Shown here in pieces: positions 17,271 through 25,133 of a DNA stretch of 64,000 nt (positions are counted from its first letter, which is position 1; each line of letters starts with the position of its first letter). The position numbers were made by a program, and so were the translations under genes. Under the pieces are notes generated by a model. It was given only the letters and a program-made list of their open reading frames with translations, was not told where the DNA came from and searched no databases. The stretch comes from Compostimonas suwonensis (GTDB taxonomy: Bacteria > Actinomycetota > Actinomycetes > Actinomycetales > Microbacteriaceae): the NCBI RefSeq assembly GCF_002797855.1, contig NZ_PGFB01000004.1, forward strand, positions 248,001 through 312,000, given 5' to 3'.

Positions 17271-18386
17271 ATGAAGATCGCAGTACCCCGCGAGATCAAG
17301 AACAACGAATTCCGTGTGGCCATCACCCCGGCAGGCGTGCACGACCTCGTGTCGCACGGCCACGAGGTGCTCGTCGAGACGGGCGCGGGAGCCGGCTCCT
17401 CGATCCCCGACGAGCTCTACGCGGCGGCCGGCGCCACGATCGCACCCGACGCCGAGGCCACCTGGTCGGCGGCCGACATCCTGCTCAAGGTCAAGGAGCC
17501 GATCGCGAGCGAGTACGCCTACTTCCGCGACGATCTCGTGCTCTTCACCTACCTGCACCTCGCGGCCGAGGAGGCGCTCACCCGCGCGCTGCTGGACGCC
17601 GGCGTCACCGCGATCGCCTACGAGACCGTCCAGCTGCCGAACCGCGCACTGCCGCTCCTGGCCCCCATGAGCGAGGTCGCCGGGCGGCTGGCCCCCATCG
17701 TCGGCGCCAACACGATGCTCAAGCCGAACGGCGGGCCGGGCCTGCTCGTTCCGGGCGTTCCCGGAACGCACCCCGCGCACGTCGTGGTGCTCGGCGGCGG
17801 CGTCGCGGGCACCAACTCGATCGGCGTCGCCGTGGGCCTCGGAGCCCGGGTGACGGTGCTCGACACCAACATCTTCCGCCTGCGCGAGCTCGACGCGCAG
17901 TACGCGGGACGCATCACGACGATCGCCTCGAACGCCTTCGAGATCGAGAAGGCCGTGCTCGAGGCCGACCTCGTGATCGGCTCGGTGCTCGTGCCCGGCG
18001 CGAAGGCCCCCAAGCTCGTGAGCAACGACCTCGTCTCGCGCATGCGACCGGGCAGCGTGCTCGTCGACATCGCCGTCGACCAGGGCGGCTGCTTCGCCGA
18101 CTCGCACCCCACGACGCACGCCGACCCGACCTTCACGGTGCACGGCTCGCTCTTCTACTGCGTCGCGAACATGCCCGGCGCCGTGCCGCACACCTCGACC
18201 TACGCGCTCACCAACGCGACCATGCCCTACGTGCGCGCTCTCGCGAACCACGGATGGCGCGCCGCGCTGCAGTCGGACCCCTCGCTCGCCCTCGGCCTCA
18301 ACACCCATGCCGGCACGGTCGTCAACGAGGCCGTCGCCCTCGCCCACGGTCTCCCCCACGCACCGCTCGCGGAGGCCATCGCCTGA
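17271..18386 (+). CDS. ald: Alanine dehydrogenase
   Basis: The enzyme (371 residues) deaminates L-alanine to pyruvate and ammonia with NAD, or runs in reverse. It starts MKIAVPREIKNNEFRVAITP, matching the family N-terminus, so the ATG at 17271 (AGGAG upstream) is preferred over the longer frame. Substrate-binding Lys lies in LLKVKEP, the catalytic His in FTYLHLA and the NAD site in VVLGGGVAGTNSIGVA; DQGGCFADS closes the active site. Length is standard. It probably works with the upstream asparaginase and GABA aminotransferase in amino-acid catabolism. The repeats at 17112-17158 suggest dedicated control. Confidence 0.95.
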   Translation: MKIAVPREIKNNEFRVAITPAGVHDLVSHGHEVLVETGAGAGSSIPDELYAAAGATIAPDAEATWSAADILLKVKEPIASEYAYFRDDLVLFTYLHLAAEEALTRALLDAGVTAIAYETVQLPNRALPLLAPMSEVAGRLAPIVGANTMLKPNGGPGLLVPGVPGTHPAHVVVLGGGVAGTNSIGVAVGLGARVTVLDTNIFRLRELDAQYAGRITTIASNAFEIEKAVLEADLVIGSVLVPGAKAPKLVSNDLVSRMRPGSVLVDIAVDQGGCFADSHPTTHADPTFTVHGSLFYCVANMPGAVPHTSTYALTNATMPYVRALANHGWRAALQSDPSLALGLNTHAGTVVNEAVALAHGLPHAPLAEAIA

Positions 18387-18425
18387 GCGCCGGGCTCGCC
18401 TGGGCACAGGCCCGCGGCATCCGCC

Positions 18426-19442
18426 TCAGAGCCAGCGCTTACGCTTGAAGATCGCGTAGAGGCCCGCGCCCATCACGACCATCGCCGCGATCGCAAGGGG
18501 GTAGCCGAGCGCCCAGTGCAACTCGGGCATGACGTCGAAGTTCATGCCGTAGACCGTGCCGATGATCGTCGGGGCGAGGAGGATGGCCGCCCACGAGGAG
18601 ATCTTCTTGAGCTCCTCGTTCTGCGCGAGGCTCGTCTCCGAGAGCCTGCGGGTCTGCTCGCTCTGCTGCTGGCTCACGAGTGTCGCGTCGACGATGAGCG
18701 CGTTCTGCAACAGCACGCGGAACGAGTCGGCCCGCTCGGCGATGCGCACGACGTGGTCGAGCACATCGCGAAGGCCGCGCTGCACCTCGATGTCGACGTG
18801 GTACTTCTGCGAGCCGCGCAGCAGGGCGCCGAGCATCTCGTCGAGCGGGTGCACCGCGCGCTGGAAGCCGATGACCTCGCGCAGCAGGTCGTAGATCCGG
18901 CGCGAGACGGACGGATGCCTGCCAAAGAGCTCGTCCTCGATCTCGTCGATGTCGTTCTCGAGCCCCGCGACGACGGGGCCGTACTCATCGACCACGTCGT
19001 CGAGGATCGCGTAGAGGATGGCCTCGGGGCCGAGTGCGAGCAGCTCGGGCTGGGCCTCCATCCGCTGACGCACGTTCGCGAGCCTCGGCGACTCGGCGTG
19101 CCGGATCGTGACCACGAATCCGGCGCCGACGAAGATGTGCAGTTCGCCGAACTCGACGACCTCCTGGGCGTCGAGGTAGCGGGCCGGGCGCACCACGACG
19201 AAGAGGGTGTCGCCGTAGCGCTCGAGCTTGGATCGTTGATGACCGGCGAGGGCGTCGTGCACCGCGAGCGGGTGCAGGCCGAACTCCTGCGCGACCGAGT
19301 CGAGCTCTGCGGCACCCGGCCGGTACAGGCCGATCCACGCCGTGCCGTTGCGCTCCCGGAGCACCTCGTAGGTCTCGTCGAGGCTCTGCGGATCGCGCGT
19401 GCGGCGGCCCTCCACGTAGATCGCGTTGTCGATGACCGGCAC
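18426..19442 (-). CDS. corA: CorA-family magnesium/cobalt transporter
   Basis: This 338-residue protein has a large N-terminal cytoplasmic domain rich in acidic residues, a long helical stalk and two C-terminal TM helices. The ion-selectivity signature YGMNF lies at the end of TM1 (about residue 299), with the acidic periplasmic loop DVMPELHWALGYP after it and a basic C-terminus KRKRW. This matches CorA pentameric channels. The start is a GTG at 19442 with a weak ribosome site. It converges with ald across 39 bp and diverges from the alkB-like gene. Confidence 0.93.
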   Translation of the reverse strand: MPVIDNAIYVEGRRTRDPQSLDETYEVLRERNGTAWIGLYRPGAAELDSVAQEFGLHPLAVHDALAGHQRSKLERYGDTLFVVVRPARYLDAQEVVEFGELHIFVGAGFVVTIRHAESPRLANVRQRMEAQPELLALGPEAILYAILDDVVDEYGPVVAGLENDIDEIEDELFGRHPSVSRRIYDLLREVIGFQRAVHPLDEMLGALLRGSQKYHVDIEVQRGLRDVLDHVVRIAERADSFRVLLQNALIVDATLVSQQQSEQTRRLSETSLAQNEELKKISSWAAILLAPTIIGTVYGMNFDVMPELHWALGYPLAIAAMVVMGAGLYAIFKRKRWL

Positions 19443-19594
19443 GCGCTCAGCGCCCGCTGCGGATGAGGGAGGGCGGGCAGGCGGCGGTGCGGTCAGTCAT
19501 GCCTTCCGGTCTACGCCAGCCCCGGCACGCCGCGGGTGCCGCTAACGAAACCCTCACGCCGACCTCTTCGATATCAACAGAACCCTTATCCCTA

Positions 19595-19610
19595 TCGAAC
19601 ATATGTTCGA
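19595..19610. promoter_or_regulatory. LexA (SOS) box
   Basis: TCGAACATATGTTCGA is a perfect 16-bp palindrome and matches the actinobacterial/Bacillus-type LexA consensus GAAC-N4-GTTC with its flanks. It ends 19 bp before the GTG of the AlkB-like gene, where bound LexA would block transcription. The corA start is 150 bp away on the other side, so alkB is the likely target. Confidence 0.88.
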
Positions 19611-19629
19611 ATATTGCTAAGCTCGAGTC

Positions 19630-20280
19630 GTGCCCATCACCTTTCAGACCTCGCTCTTCGACGATCTCGACGCCGACCCCCAGCTGGAGTCGCTGGGGCG
19701 CACGGTCGAGCGCATCACGCTCGACGACGGCGCCTGGCTCGACCTCCGGCGGGGCTGGGTCACGAACTCCGACGCCCTCTTCGAACGTCTCGCGGTGGGT
19801 GTGCCGTGGAAGGCCGACCGCCGCGAGATGTACGACCGGGTCGTCGACATCCCCCGGCTCGTCTCCTGGTTCGGGCCGGGATCCGTTTTTCCCGACCCCG
19901 TGCTCGTGAGCGCCCGCACGGCCCTCAACGACCACTACGGCCGGCCGCCGGGGCAGGTCTTCGAGACGGCGGGGCTGTGCTTCTACCGCACGGGCGACGA
20001 CAGCGTCGCCTGGCACGGCGATCGCGTCGGGCGCACGATCGACCGCGACACGATGGTGGCCATCGTCTCGGTCGGGGCCGAGCGGGTGCTGTCGGTGCGG
20101 CCCAAGAGCGGCGTGCACTCGACAGGGCCTGGCGAGACCCTGCGCTTCCCCCTCGGCCACGGCGACCTCATCGTCATGGGCGGCAGCTGCCAGCGCACGT
20201 ACGAGCACGCCATCCTGAAGACGAAGAGCGCCACCGGCCCCCGCATCAGCGTGCAGTTCCGGCCGGTCTGGCCGCGCTGA
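19630..20280 (+). CDS. alkB: AlkB-like 2-oxoglutarate/Fe(II) dioxygenase
   Basis: AlkB enzymes oxidatively remove methyl groups from N1-methyladenine and N3-methylcytosine in DNA or RNA. This 216-residue protein keeps the iron ligands in WHGD (HXD) and a distal His in TYEHAILK, and the 2-oxoglutarate/substrate motif RISVQFR near the C-terminus. A GLCFYRTGDDSVAWH stretch corresponds to the nucleotide-recognition loop. The GTG start at 19630 is the only one compatible with the promoter and the LexA box just upstream, which predict SOS induction. The neighbouring NUDIX gene on the other strand is broken. Confidence 0.9.
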   Translation: MPITFQTSLFDDLDADPQLESLGRTVERITLDDGAWLDLRRGWVTNSDALFERLAVGVPWKADRREMYDRVVDIPRLVSWFGPGSVFPDPVLVSARTALNDHYGRPPGQVFETAGLCFYRTGDDSVAWHGDRVGRTIDRDTMVAIVSVGAERVLSVRPKSGVHSTGPGETLRFPLGHGDLIVMGGSCQRTYEHAILKTKSATGPRISVQFRPVWPR

Positions 20281-20302
20281 GAGCCGCGCTGAGAAGCCGC
20301 GC

Positions 20303-20482
20303 TCAGACGCCCTCCGCTGCCCCACGGGCTTCGAGTGCGTCGAGCATCACCCGCTGCCCTGCGACGACCTTCCGGCGGGCGACCTCGACGGGAAACCAGC
20401 GCGCATCGTCGATCTCGGGGAAATCCCGGATGGTCCCCGAGCGCGGTGGCCACTCGAGCGGGAAGGTGTTGCTGACGACGTC
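20303..20482 (-). pseudogene. C-terminal remnant of a NUDIX hydrolase
   Basis: About 60 codons read VVSNTFPLEWPPRSG, then FPEIDDARWFPVEVARRK and a normal stop at 20303. This is the C-terminal third of a small NUDIX hydrolase family. The part with the NUDIX box (GX5EX7REUXEEXGU) is missing. Upstream of about 20483 the frame continues into unrelated sequence belonging to the inserted toxin/immunity segment. I infer that the insertion or a linked deletion destroyed the gene. Confidence 0.75.
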
Positions 20483-20483
20483 C

Positions 20484-20696
20484 AGAAAACTTGGGAACAA
20501 TCTGAGCAATAGCGGAGCCACTCGCGATCCTGGAAGCGCCGCGCACCACGTCGTCGCAGGTTCCGATCGGCGCGCACAACCCGCTCGATATGACTTCGTG
20601 AACAAGCAACTTGCGGGAGCCACAAGCGCGCAAGACGTTTACAGCATACTCAGGGCGATCGGCGGTTATCTTCAGTCCGGAGATGGTCCATGGTGA
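20484..20696 (+). pseudogene. Degraded AHH-type nuclease toxin C-terminal domain
   Basis: Reading rightward in the frame ending at TGA 20694-20696, the sequence gives RKLGNNLSNSGATRDPGS, then AAHHVVAGSDRRAQPAR, then YDFVNKQLAGATSAQDVYSI, and ends SGDGPW. The AHH signature and the following AGxDRRAxxAR segment are those of the AHH nuclease toxins in the HNH/Endo VII superfamily, found at C-termini of polymorphic toxins. The final helices also fit. The roughly 50 residues that normally separate them, with the remaining catalytic His and Asn, are absent at about 20590, and there is no start codon or delivery domain. The Imm11-like gene starts 10 bp downstream, the usual toxin-immunity order. Confidence 0.68.
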
Positions 20697-20706
20697 CGGA
20701 GGAAGA

Positions 20707-21249
20707 ATGAGAATATTCGAGACAGGTACTGCGGAACATTCCGAGTTGTGTCAAGGAGTCGGCTCCGGCGAACGGCGGAAACTCAGCGACCTCGCCCGCC
20801 ACCCTGGCCCTCGGCTTTCCGATTGGCAACCCCCACGGGTGGAGATCATCACTTGGGCTGGCGGGTCGCTGGTTCCTGTCGACTTTCCATCGACATCCAT
20901 CAGCAGTTCTTTCATCATGACACGACGAACTCTCGAAGTTCTCCGGGAGGTGCTCTCTGATGACGCCGAGTTCCTGCCGCTCGACAACGATGAGCAGGAG
21001 TTGTGGGCGCTGAACCCCCTCAAAGTGCTCGACGCCCTCGATCTCGACCGCTCGACCTATTGGCATACGAAGCCCACACTCTTCGTGCGCGACTACGTGT
21101 TCAAAGACGATGTGATCGGGGATGCGGCGGTATTCCACCTGCCACCGGAGCAGCGCGTCGTCGGCGGGGTCTATGTGACGGAGCGCTTCGTCGCCGAAGT
21201 CGAGAAACACCATCTCACCGGCCTGACTTTCAAGCATCTCTGGGGATGA
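20707..21249 (+). CDS. Imm11-family (DUF1629-like) immunity protein
   Basis: The 180-residue protein has the imm11 layout: an N-terminal variable half, then VLREVLSDDAEFLPL, LWALNPLKVLDALDLDRS and a C-terminal VYVTERFVAEVEKHHLTGL followed by FKHLW. Such proteins neutralise C-terminal nuclease domains of polymorphic toxins in the cytosol. The ATG at 20707 has a strong GGAGGAAG ribosome site and begins 10 bp after the toxin remnant. Lower GC and less biased codon use than the neighbours suggest recent transfer. The gene looks intact although its toxin is dead, so it may protect against related toxins of competitors. Family assignment is by eye. Confidence 0.72.
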   Translation: MRIFETGTAEHSELCQGVGSGERRKLSDLARHPGPRLSDWQPPRVEIITWAGGSLVPVDFPSTSISSSFIMTRRTLEVLREVLSDDAEFLPLDNDEQELWALNPLKVLDALDLDRSTYWHTKPTLFVRDYVFKDDVIGDAAVFHLPPEQRVVGGVYVTERFVAEVEKHHLTGLTFKHLWG

Positions 21250-21435
21250 GCAGCCTCGAGGGCTTCGGCGAACGAGTTGTGTCTTGTTCTACGTCTCGAT
21301 TTTCGACAGGGTCTGCCTCGAGTGAGGAGCATCCCTGTAGAGCAGGATGCCCGCGCTGCGCACCGCGGCCATCACCGGGCCCCGAGCGAATCGTCACTGC
21401 CGCGCATGCCCTCGACTGTACGCTCACGCCCGCAC

Positions 21436-24400
21436 TCACGCCCACCGTCCCCGCCGCATCCGGCCCTCCGGCTCGAGCAGCCACACCCGGCCCTCCCCGT
21501 CGAGCGGCGGCGGGAGCTCCCGCTTCCGCGTGATCGAGCGCACCTCGGCGAGCGAGCATCCGTCGAAGACCATCGTCGCCCTGCCCTTCATCCGCGAGAG
21601 GAGGGGCCACTGCGCCTGCCAGCCCTCCGGGTCGGCGATGAGCACGAGTGGCGGCTCCCCGGCATCAGCAGCCGGTTCGGCGAGCTGCGGCGAACCGGGC
21701 AGGTCGATCTCGTCGACGCCGATCCGCACGAGGTGCGCCTGCGGATGGCAAGTGCGCAGCTCGTCGGCGAGCCGTGTCGGCGCCGCCGCGACCACGAGAA
21801 GGATGCGCCCGGGCTCGACGGCAACGCGGTGAGGGTCGCCTCGTCGCTCGGGCCGTGCGCCGGCCCCCTCCGGATCGCGCACGATCTGCACCTCACGGCC
21901 GTGCCAGCGTGCGCGACCCGGCGGTGCGGCCGGATCGTGGCCGCGCGGTTCTCCCCCGGCCGCGACGTGATCCTCCCTGCTCGCCGTCCGCAGCAACAGG
22001 GTCGAGCCGAGCAGCGAGCGCAGCCGGCCGAGCTCCGAGGGGATCGTGCGCGCCGTGAGAACGAAGCGGATGCCGCCTCCCGCGCCGGCCCGCAAGCACC
22101 TCCCGAGCGTCTCCACGAACGCGAGCCGGTGCTCCTCCTCGTAGGCCGCGAGAAGCGCGTCCAGGCCGTCGACGATGACGACCCGCAGCTCCTCCGTGCC
22201 GGGCGGCCGGGACGCGTGCGAGGGCCGCCCCGTGTCGGCGGCGAGCTCGTGGATCCGGTCCCACGCGCCCTCGAGGCCGACGGGCAGACGCTCGACGGGG
22301 CGGGCGGGCGAGCTCTGGGCGCACAGCGCGGCGACGAGAGTCGAGACGCCGCTGCCCTCCGCGCCGACGACCATCAGGTGCCCGTCGTGCCGAGGCCGGT
22401 AGAGCGCGACATCCTGGCGCTGCTCGTGCGGGCGGTCGTCGATCCCGAGCACGAGCGCGTGCTCCTCGTCCCCCGTCATGCCGTCCGCGCTCCCTGACGA
22501 CAGAGCCGCCGCGAGGGCGACCGCGAGCCGCGGGTCGCTCCACTCGAGCTCCGTCGGCAGCGGGTCGAGCCACGGGCGCCGAACGGGGGCGCCCGCCTGT
22601 GCCGAGGCAGCCGAGACGAGCGAGGCCACGAGCCCGTCACCCGCGGTGGCGATCTGCGCTTCGAGGGGCTCCGCTCCGGCGGCCCGCACCACGCATCGAC
22701 CCGGCGCCGACCCGGAGAGCCGAGCCGCGGCATCCGTGCCGACGACGGCGACGCTGTCTGCCGAGTTGTTGACCCGCAACGAGAGGCGCAGCTCGCAATT
22801 GGCCAGGAGGCCGTCGCGCACGGCGCTTCCGGGCCGCTGGGTTCCGAGCACGAGGTGGATGCCGAGCGAGCGCCCGCGGGCCCCGAGATCGGTGAAGAGC
22901 TCGCCGAGCTCGGGAAACGCGGCCGTCATCGCCTGATACTCGTCGACGACGATCACCAGACGGGCGAGCCGGGTCCGCGCTGCCGGGGCGTCGATGCTCC
23001 GCGCCCCGAGCTCGGCGAGAACGGCCTCGCGATACCGCAGCTCGGCGCGCAGGCTCGAGACCGCCCGCTCGGCGAGCGCGCCGTCGAGATCGGTCACGAC
23101 CCCGACGCAGTGCGGCAGCCCGGCCAGAGGAGCGAAGGTCGCGCCGCCCTTGAAGTCGACCAGCAGCACCGTGAGCTCATCGGGCGCGTGCCTGCTCGCG
23201 AGCGCGAGCACCCAGCTGAGCAGCAGCTCGCTCTTGCCGCTGCCCGTCGTTCCGCCGACGACGGCGTGCGGACCCTGCGCGACGAGGTCGAGCAGCAGCG
23301 GGCCGGATGCCGTGACGCCCACGACCGCGTCGAGCCGTGGCCGCTCGTGGCCGCCGTTCCCCGCCGACGGCTCGGCGACCGGCGACTGCGCCAGCAGCTG
23401 CTCGAGCGACACCCGGCGCGGCAGAGCGCCGGCATCGGACCCGATCCCGAGCGCCCGCGCGTGCTCGGCGAGAACGCCGCCGTGCGCCCGCGCCTGACGC
23501 TCCGAGACGAGTTCGACCCGGACCTCTGCGGGATCGCCGGGACGATCGGCGAGAGTCAGGCGTGCGCGATCGGCCCGCAGCAGCTCGACGATCGCGCCAC
23601 AGCCGGGCGGAAGCCTCTCGGCGCTGCTCGCGATCGCGATCGTCGCGAGCGCCGGGTCGGCGGCGGAACCGGGGGCGGCAGCATCCCCGACAGCAGCACC
23701 GGCCTCGACGATCCGGAGGGCGAGCGCCGCCGAGCCGAGCGCCGCCGAGCCGCGGTCCACGGCATCCCGCCGATGCGGCAGCCGCTCCGCCCACTCCCAG
23801 CCGGGAGGCAGAGCGGTGATCGCGAACTGCCCGGGAGCAAGCGCGTGGGTGAGCTGCAACAGGTAGCCGCGGGCGACGGCCCGGGCGAGCACCCGAGGGC
23901 CGAGCACTCCGATCGTCTCCCGCACGTGCGCCGCGATCGGGGCATCCCTCAGCACCCTTGCACGGGCGCGCAGCGCGATCGCCTCCTCGCTCCGCTCCTC
24001 GCCGCTCACCCTGAGCGCGCTCGCGACCTCGCCCCGTGCAAGAGCGACGACGTCGGCTCCGGGGCCGGCCCGTCGCCAGCGGGTCGGATCCGCGACCCCG
24101 CCCTCGAGCAGCAGGGAGACCGGCGGCAGGGCGGCCCGCCGGTCGAGCAGCTCCTCCTCGTGCCGCCGTTCGATCTCGTGCCCCACCCGCTCGAGCTCCC
24201 GTTCGTACTCGGCCGTCGCCGCCCGGTGCACGCGCCTCGTGTGCCGGCGCCCGTCGGCGAGCTGCGCGACGGCGAGAACGGGGCCGAGCGCAGCGAACAG
24301 CAGCGAGTACGGCGAGCGCGTCACGAGCCACAGCACGACGGCCATGACGACGGGGGCGAGCACGGCCAGCACGGGAACGGGGCTCCGCTGCGGCTCGGCG

Positions 24401-24453
24401 GGTGGCGACGGCACCACGACGGTGCGCTCGGGGTCGGCGGGGTCTGGGCTCAC
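21436..24453 (-). CDS. EccC-like FtsK/SpoIIIE-family ATPase (type VII secretion-like)
   Basis: The product has 1005 residues. Two TM helices (about 25-70) follow a short cytoplasmic tail, then a charged helical segment, then two FtsK/SpoIIIE-type ATPase domains. The first has Walker A GTTGSGKS (Lys407), LVDFKGGATF and Walker B VIVVDEYQ (about 500). The second has GAEGSGVST, in which the essential Lys is Val703, and VVIVDGLDALL. Canonical EccC proteins have three ATPase domains and about 1300 residues, so this is a shortened form. It is the last gene of a locus with FHA proteins, kinase and phosphatase. No WXG100 substrate, EccB, EccD or EccE gene is visible in the window. Confidence 0.85.
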   Translation of the reverse strand: MSPDPADPERTVVVPSPPAEPQRSPVPVLAVLAPVVMAVVLWLVTRSPYSLLFAALGPVLAVAQLADGRRHTRRVHRAATAEYERELERVGHEIERRHEEELLDRRAALPPVSLLLEGGVADPTRWRRAGPGADVVALARGEVASALRVSGEERSEEAIALRARARVLRDAPIAAHVRETIGVLGPRVLARAVARGYLLQLTHALAPGQFAITALPPGWEWAERLPHRRDAVDRGSAALGSAALALRIVEAGAAVGDAAAPGSAADPALATIAIASSAERLPPGCGAIVELLRADRARLTLADRPGDPAEVRVELVSERQARAHGGVLAEHARALGIGSDAGALPRRVSLEQLLAQSPVAEPSAGNGGHERPRLDAVVGVTASGPLLLDLVAQGPHAVVGGTTGSGKSELLLSWVLALASRHAPDELTVLLVDFKGGATFAPLAGLPHCVGVVTDLDGALAERAVSSLRAELRYREAVLAELGARSIDAPAARTRLARLVIVVDEYQAMTAAFPELGELFTDLGARGRSLGIHLVLGTQRPGSAVRDGLLANCELRLSLRVNNSADSVAVVGTDAAARLSGSAPGRCVVRAAGAEPLEAQIATAGDGLVASLVSAASAQAGAPVRRPWLDPLPTELEWSDPRLAVALAAALSSGSADGMTGDEEHALVLGIDDRPHEQRQDVALYRPRHDGHLMVVGAEGSGVSTLVAALCAQSSPARPVERLPVGLEGAWDRIHELAADTGRPSHASRPPGTEELRVVIVDGLDALLAAYEEEHRLAFVETLGRCLRAGAGGGIRFVLTARTIPSELGRLRSLLGSTLLLRTASREDHVAAGGEPRGHDPAAPPGRARWHGREVQIVRDPEGAGARPERRGDPHRVAVEPGRILLVVAAAPTRLADELRTCHPQAHLVRIGVDEIDLPGSPQLAEPAADAGEPPLVLIADPEGWQAQWPLLSRMKGRATMVFDGCSLAEVRSITRKRELPPPLDGEGRVWLLEPEGRMRRGRWA

Positions 24454-24572
24454 CCCGCGAGTGAATCATCGACGGGCGGCCCGTGGTCGCGGCATCCGCC
24501 GCTCTGTGCGATCTCGCGCGGGGCGAGCCCGCGGCGCAGGGCAGGAACGGGGCCCGTGCTGTTCGGGCGGCG

Positions 24573-25133
24573 CTACGCGATCGTGAGGAACTGCTCCGCG
24601 ATGTCGACCCGGGTTCCCCGTGCCACGAGGTAGCGACGGCCCGGCTCGCAGCGGAACGGGGCCTCCCCCGGGCGGCGGATGACGGAGCCGTTGCCGGAGT
24701 AGCGGTCGGATATCCACAGCTGCCCGGACTGCTGGCCGAACTCGAGATGGGTCTTCGAGACCGACATGCCCTCGTCGACGATCTGCACGAGGTGGTCGAG
24801 GTACTCCCCCGGCTGCGGCAGGGGGCGTCGGCCGATGAGACCCGTGCCCGAGACGGTCACGATCTCACCCGTGCTGAAGGTCAGGGTGAAACTGGCCGGG
24901 CCGCGTTCGGGGACCACCGCGGACTCCCCGGCGGCGGGCTTGGCCCGCACCCCCGAGCGGTCGAGCGGCAGGATGATGGTCGTGTCGTTCGGGCGGGGAT
25001 CGGTGCCGCGCTGCCAGGAGGCCGGACGGGCGCTCACCGAGCTGCCGCACTCCCCGCAGAAGAGGGCGCCCTCGGGCAGTTCGGCGCCGCAGATCGCGCA
25101 GGCCATCTCGGCCGTCCCGGCCATCTCCGTCAC
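24573..25133 (-). CDS. Zinc-ribbon plus FHA domain protein
   Basis: The 186-residue protein starts with a zinc ribbon (CAICGAELPEG, then FCGECGSS; CX2C-X11-CX2C) and a linker containing NDTTIILPL. A C-terminal FHA domain follows (about 85-180) with GLIGRRP, SVSKTHLEF and SDRYSGNGS, the Arg, Ser, His and Asn positions that contact phosphothreonine. The linker Thr pair resembles the phospho-switch of GarA-type proteins and could be a target of the kinase at 36028. Its ATG overlaps the transglutaminase-like gene stop by 4 bases. It probably links kinase signalling to the EccC-like ATPase encoded 119 bp downstream. Confidence 0.85.
   Translation of the reverse strand: MTEMAGTAEMACAICGAELPEGALFCGECGSSVSARPASWQRGTDPRPNDTTIILPLDRSGVRAKPAAGESAVVPERGPASFTLTFSTGEIVTVSGTGLIGRRPLPQPGEYLDHLVQIVDEGMSVSKTHLEFGQQSGQLWISDRYSGNGSVIRRPGEAPFRCEPGRRYLVARGTRVDIAEQFLTIA

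Noticed and set aside
21250-21435. Possible WXG100 gene next to the EccC-like gene
   Set aside because: No open frame of about 100 codons with a WXG motif is present; the segment appears non-coding.
24454-24572. Small gene between the zinc-ribbon FHA protein and the EccC-like ATPase
   Set aside because: No frame with a start codon, ribosome site and plausible composition was seen in these 119 bp.
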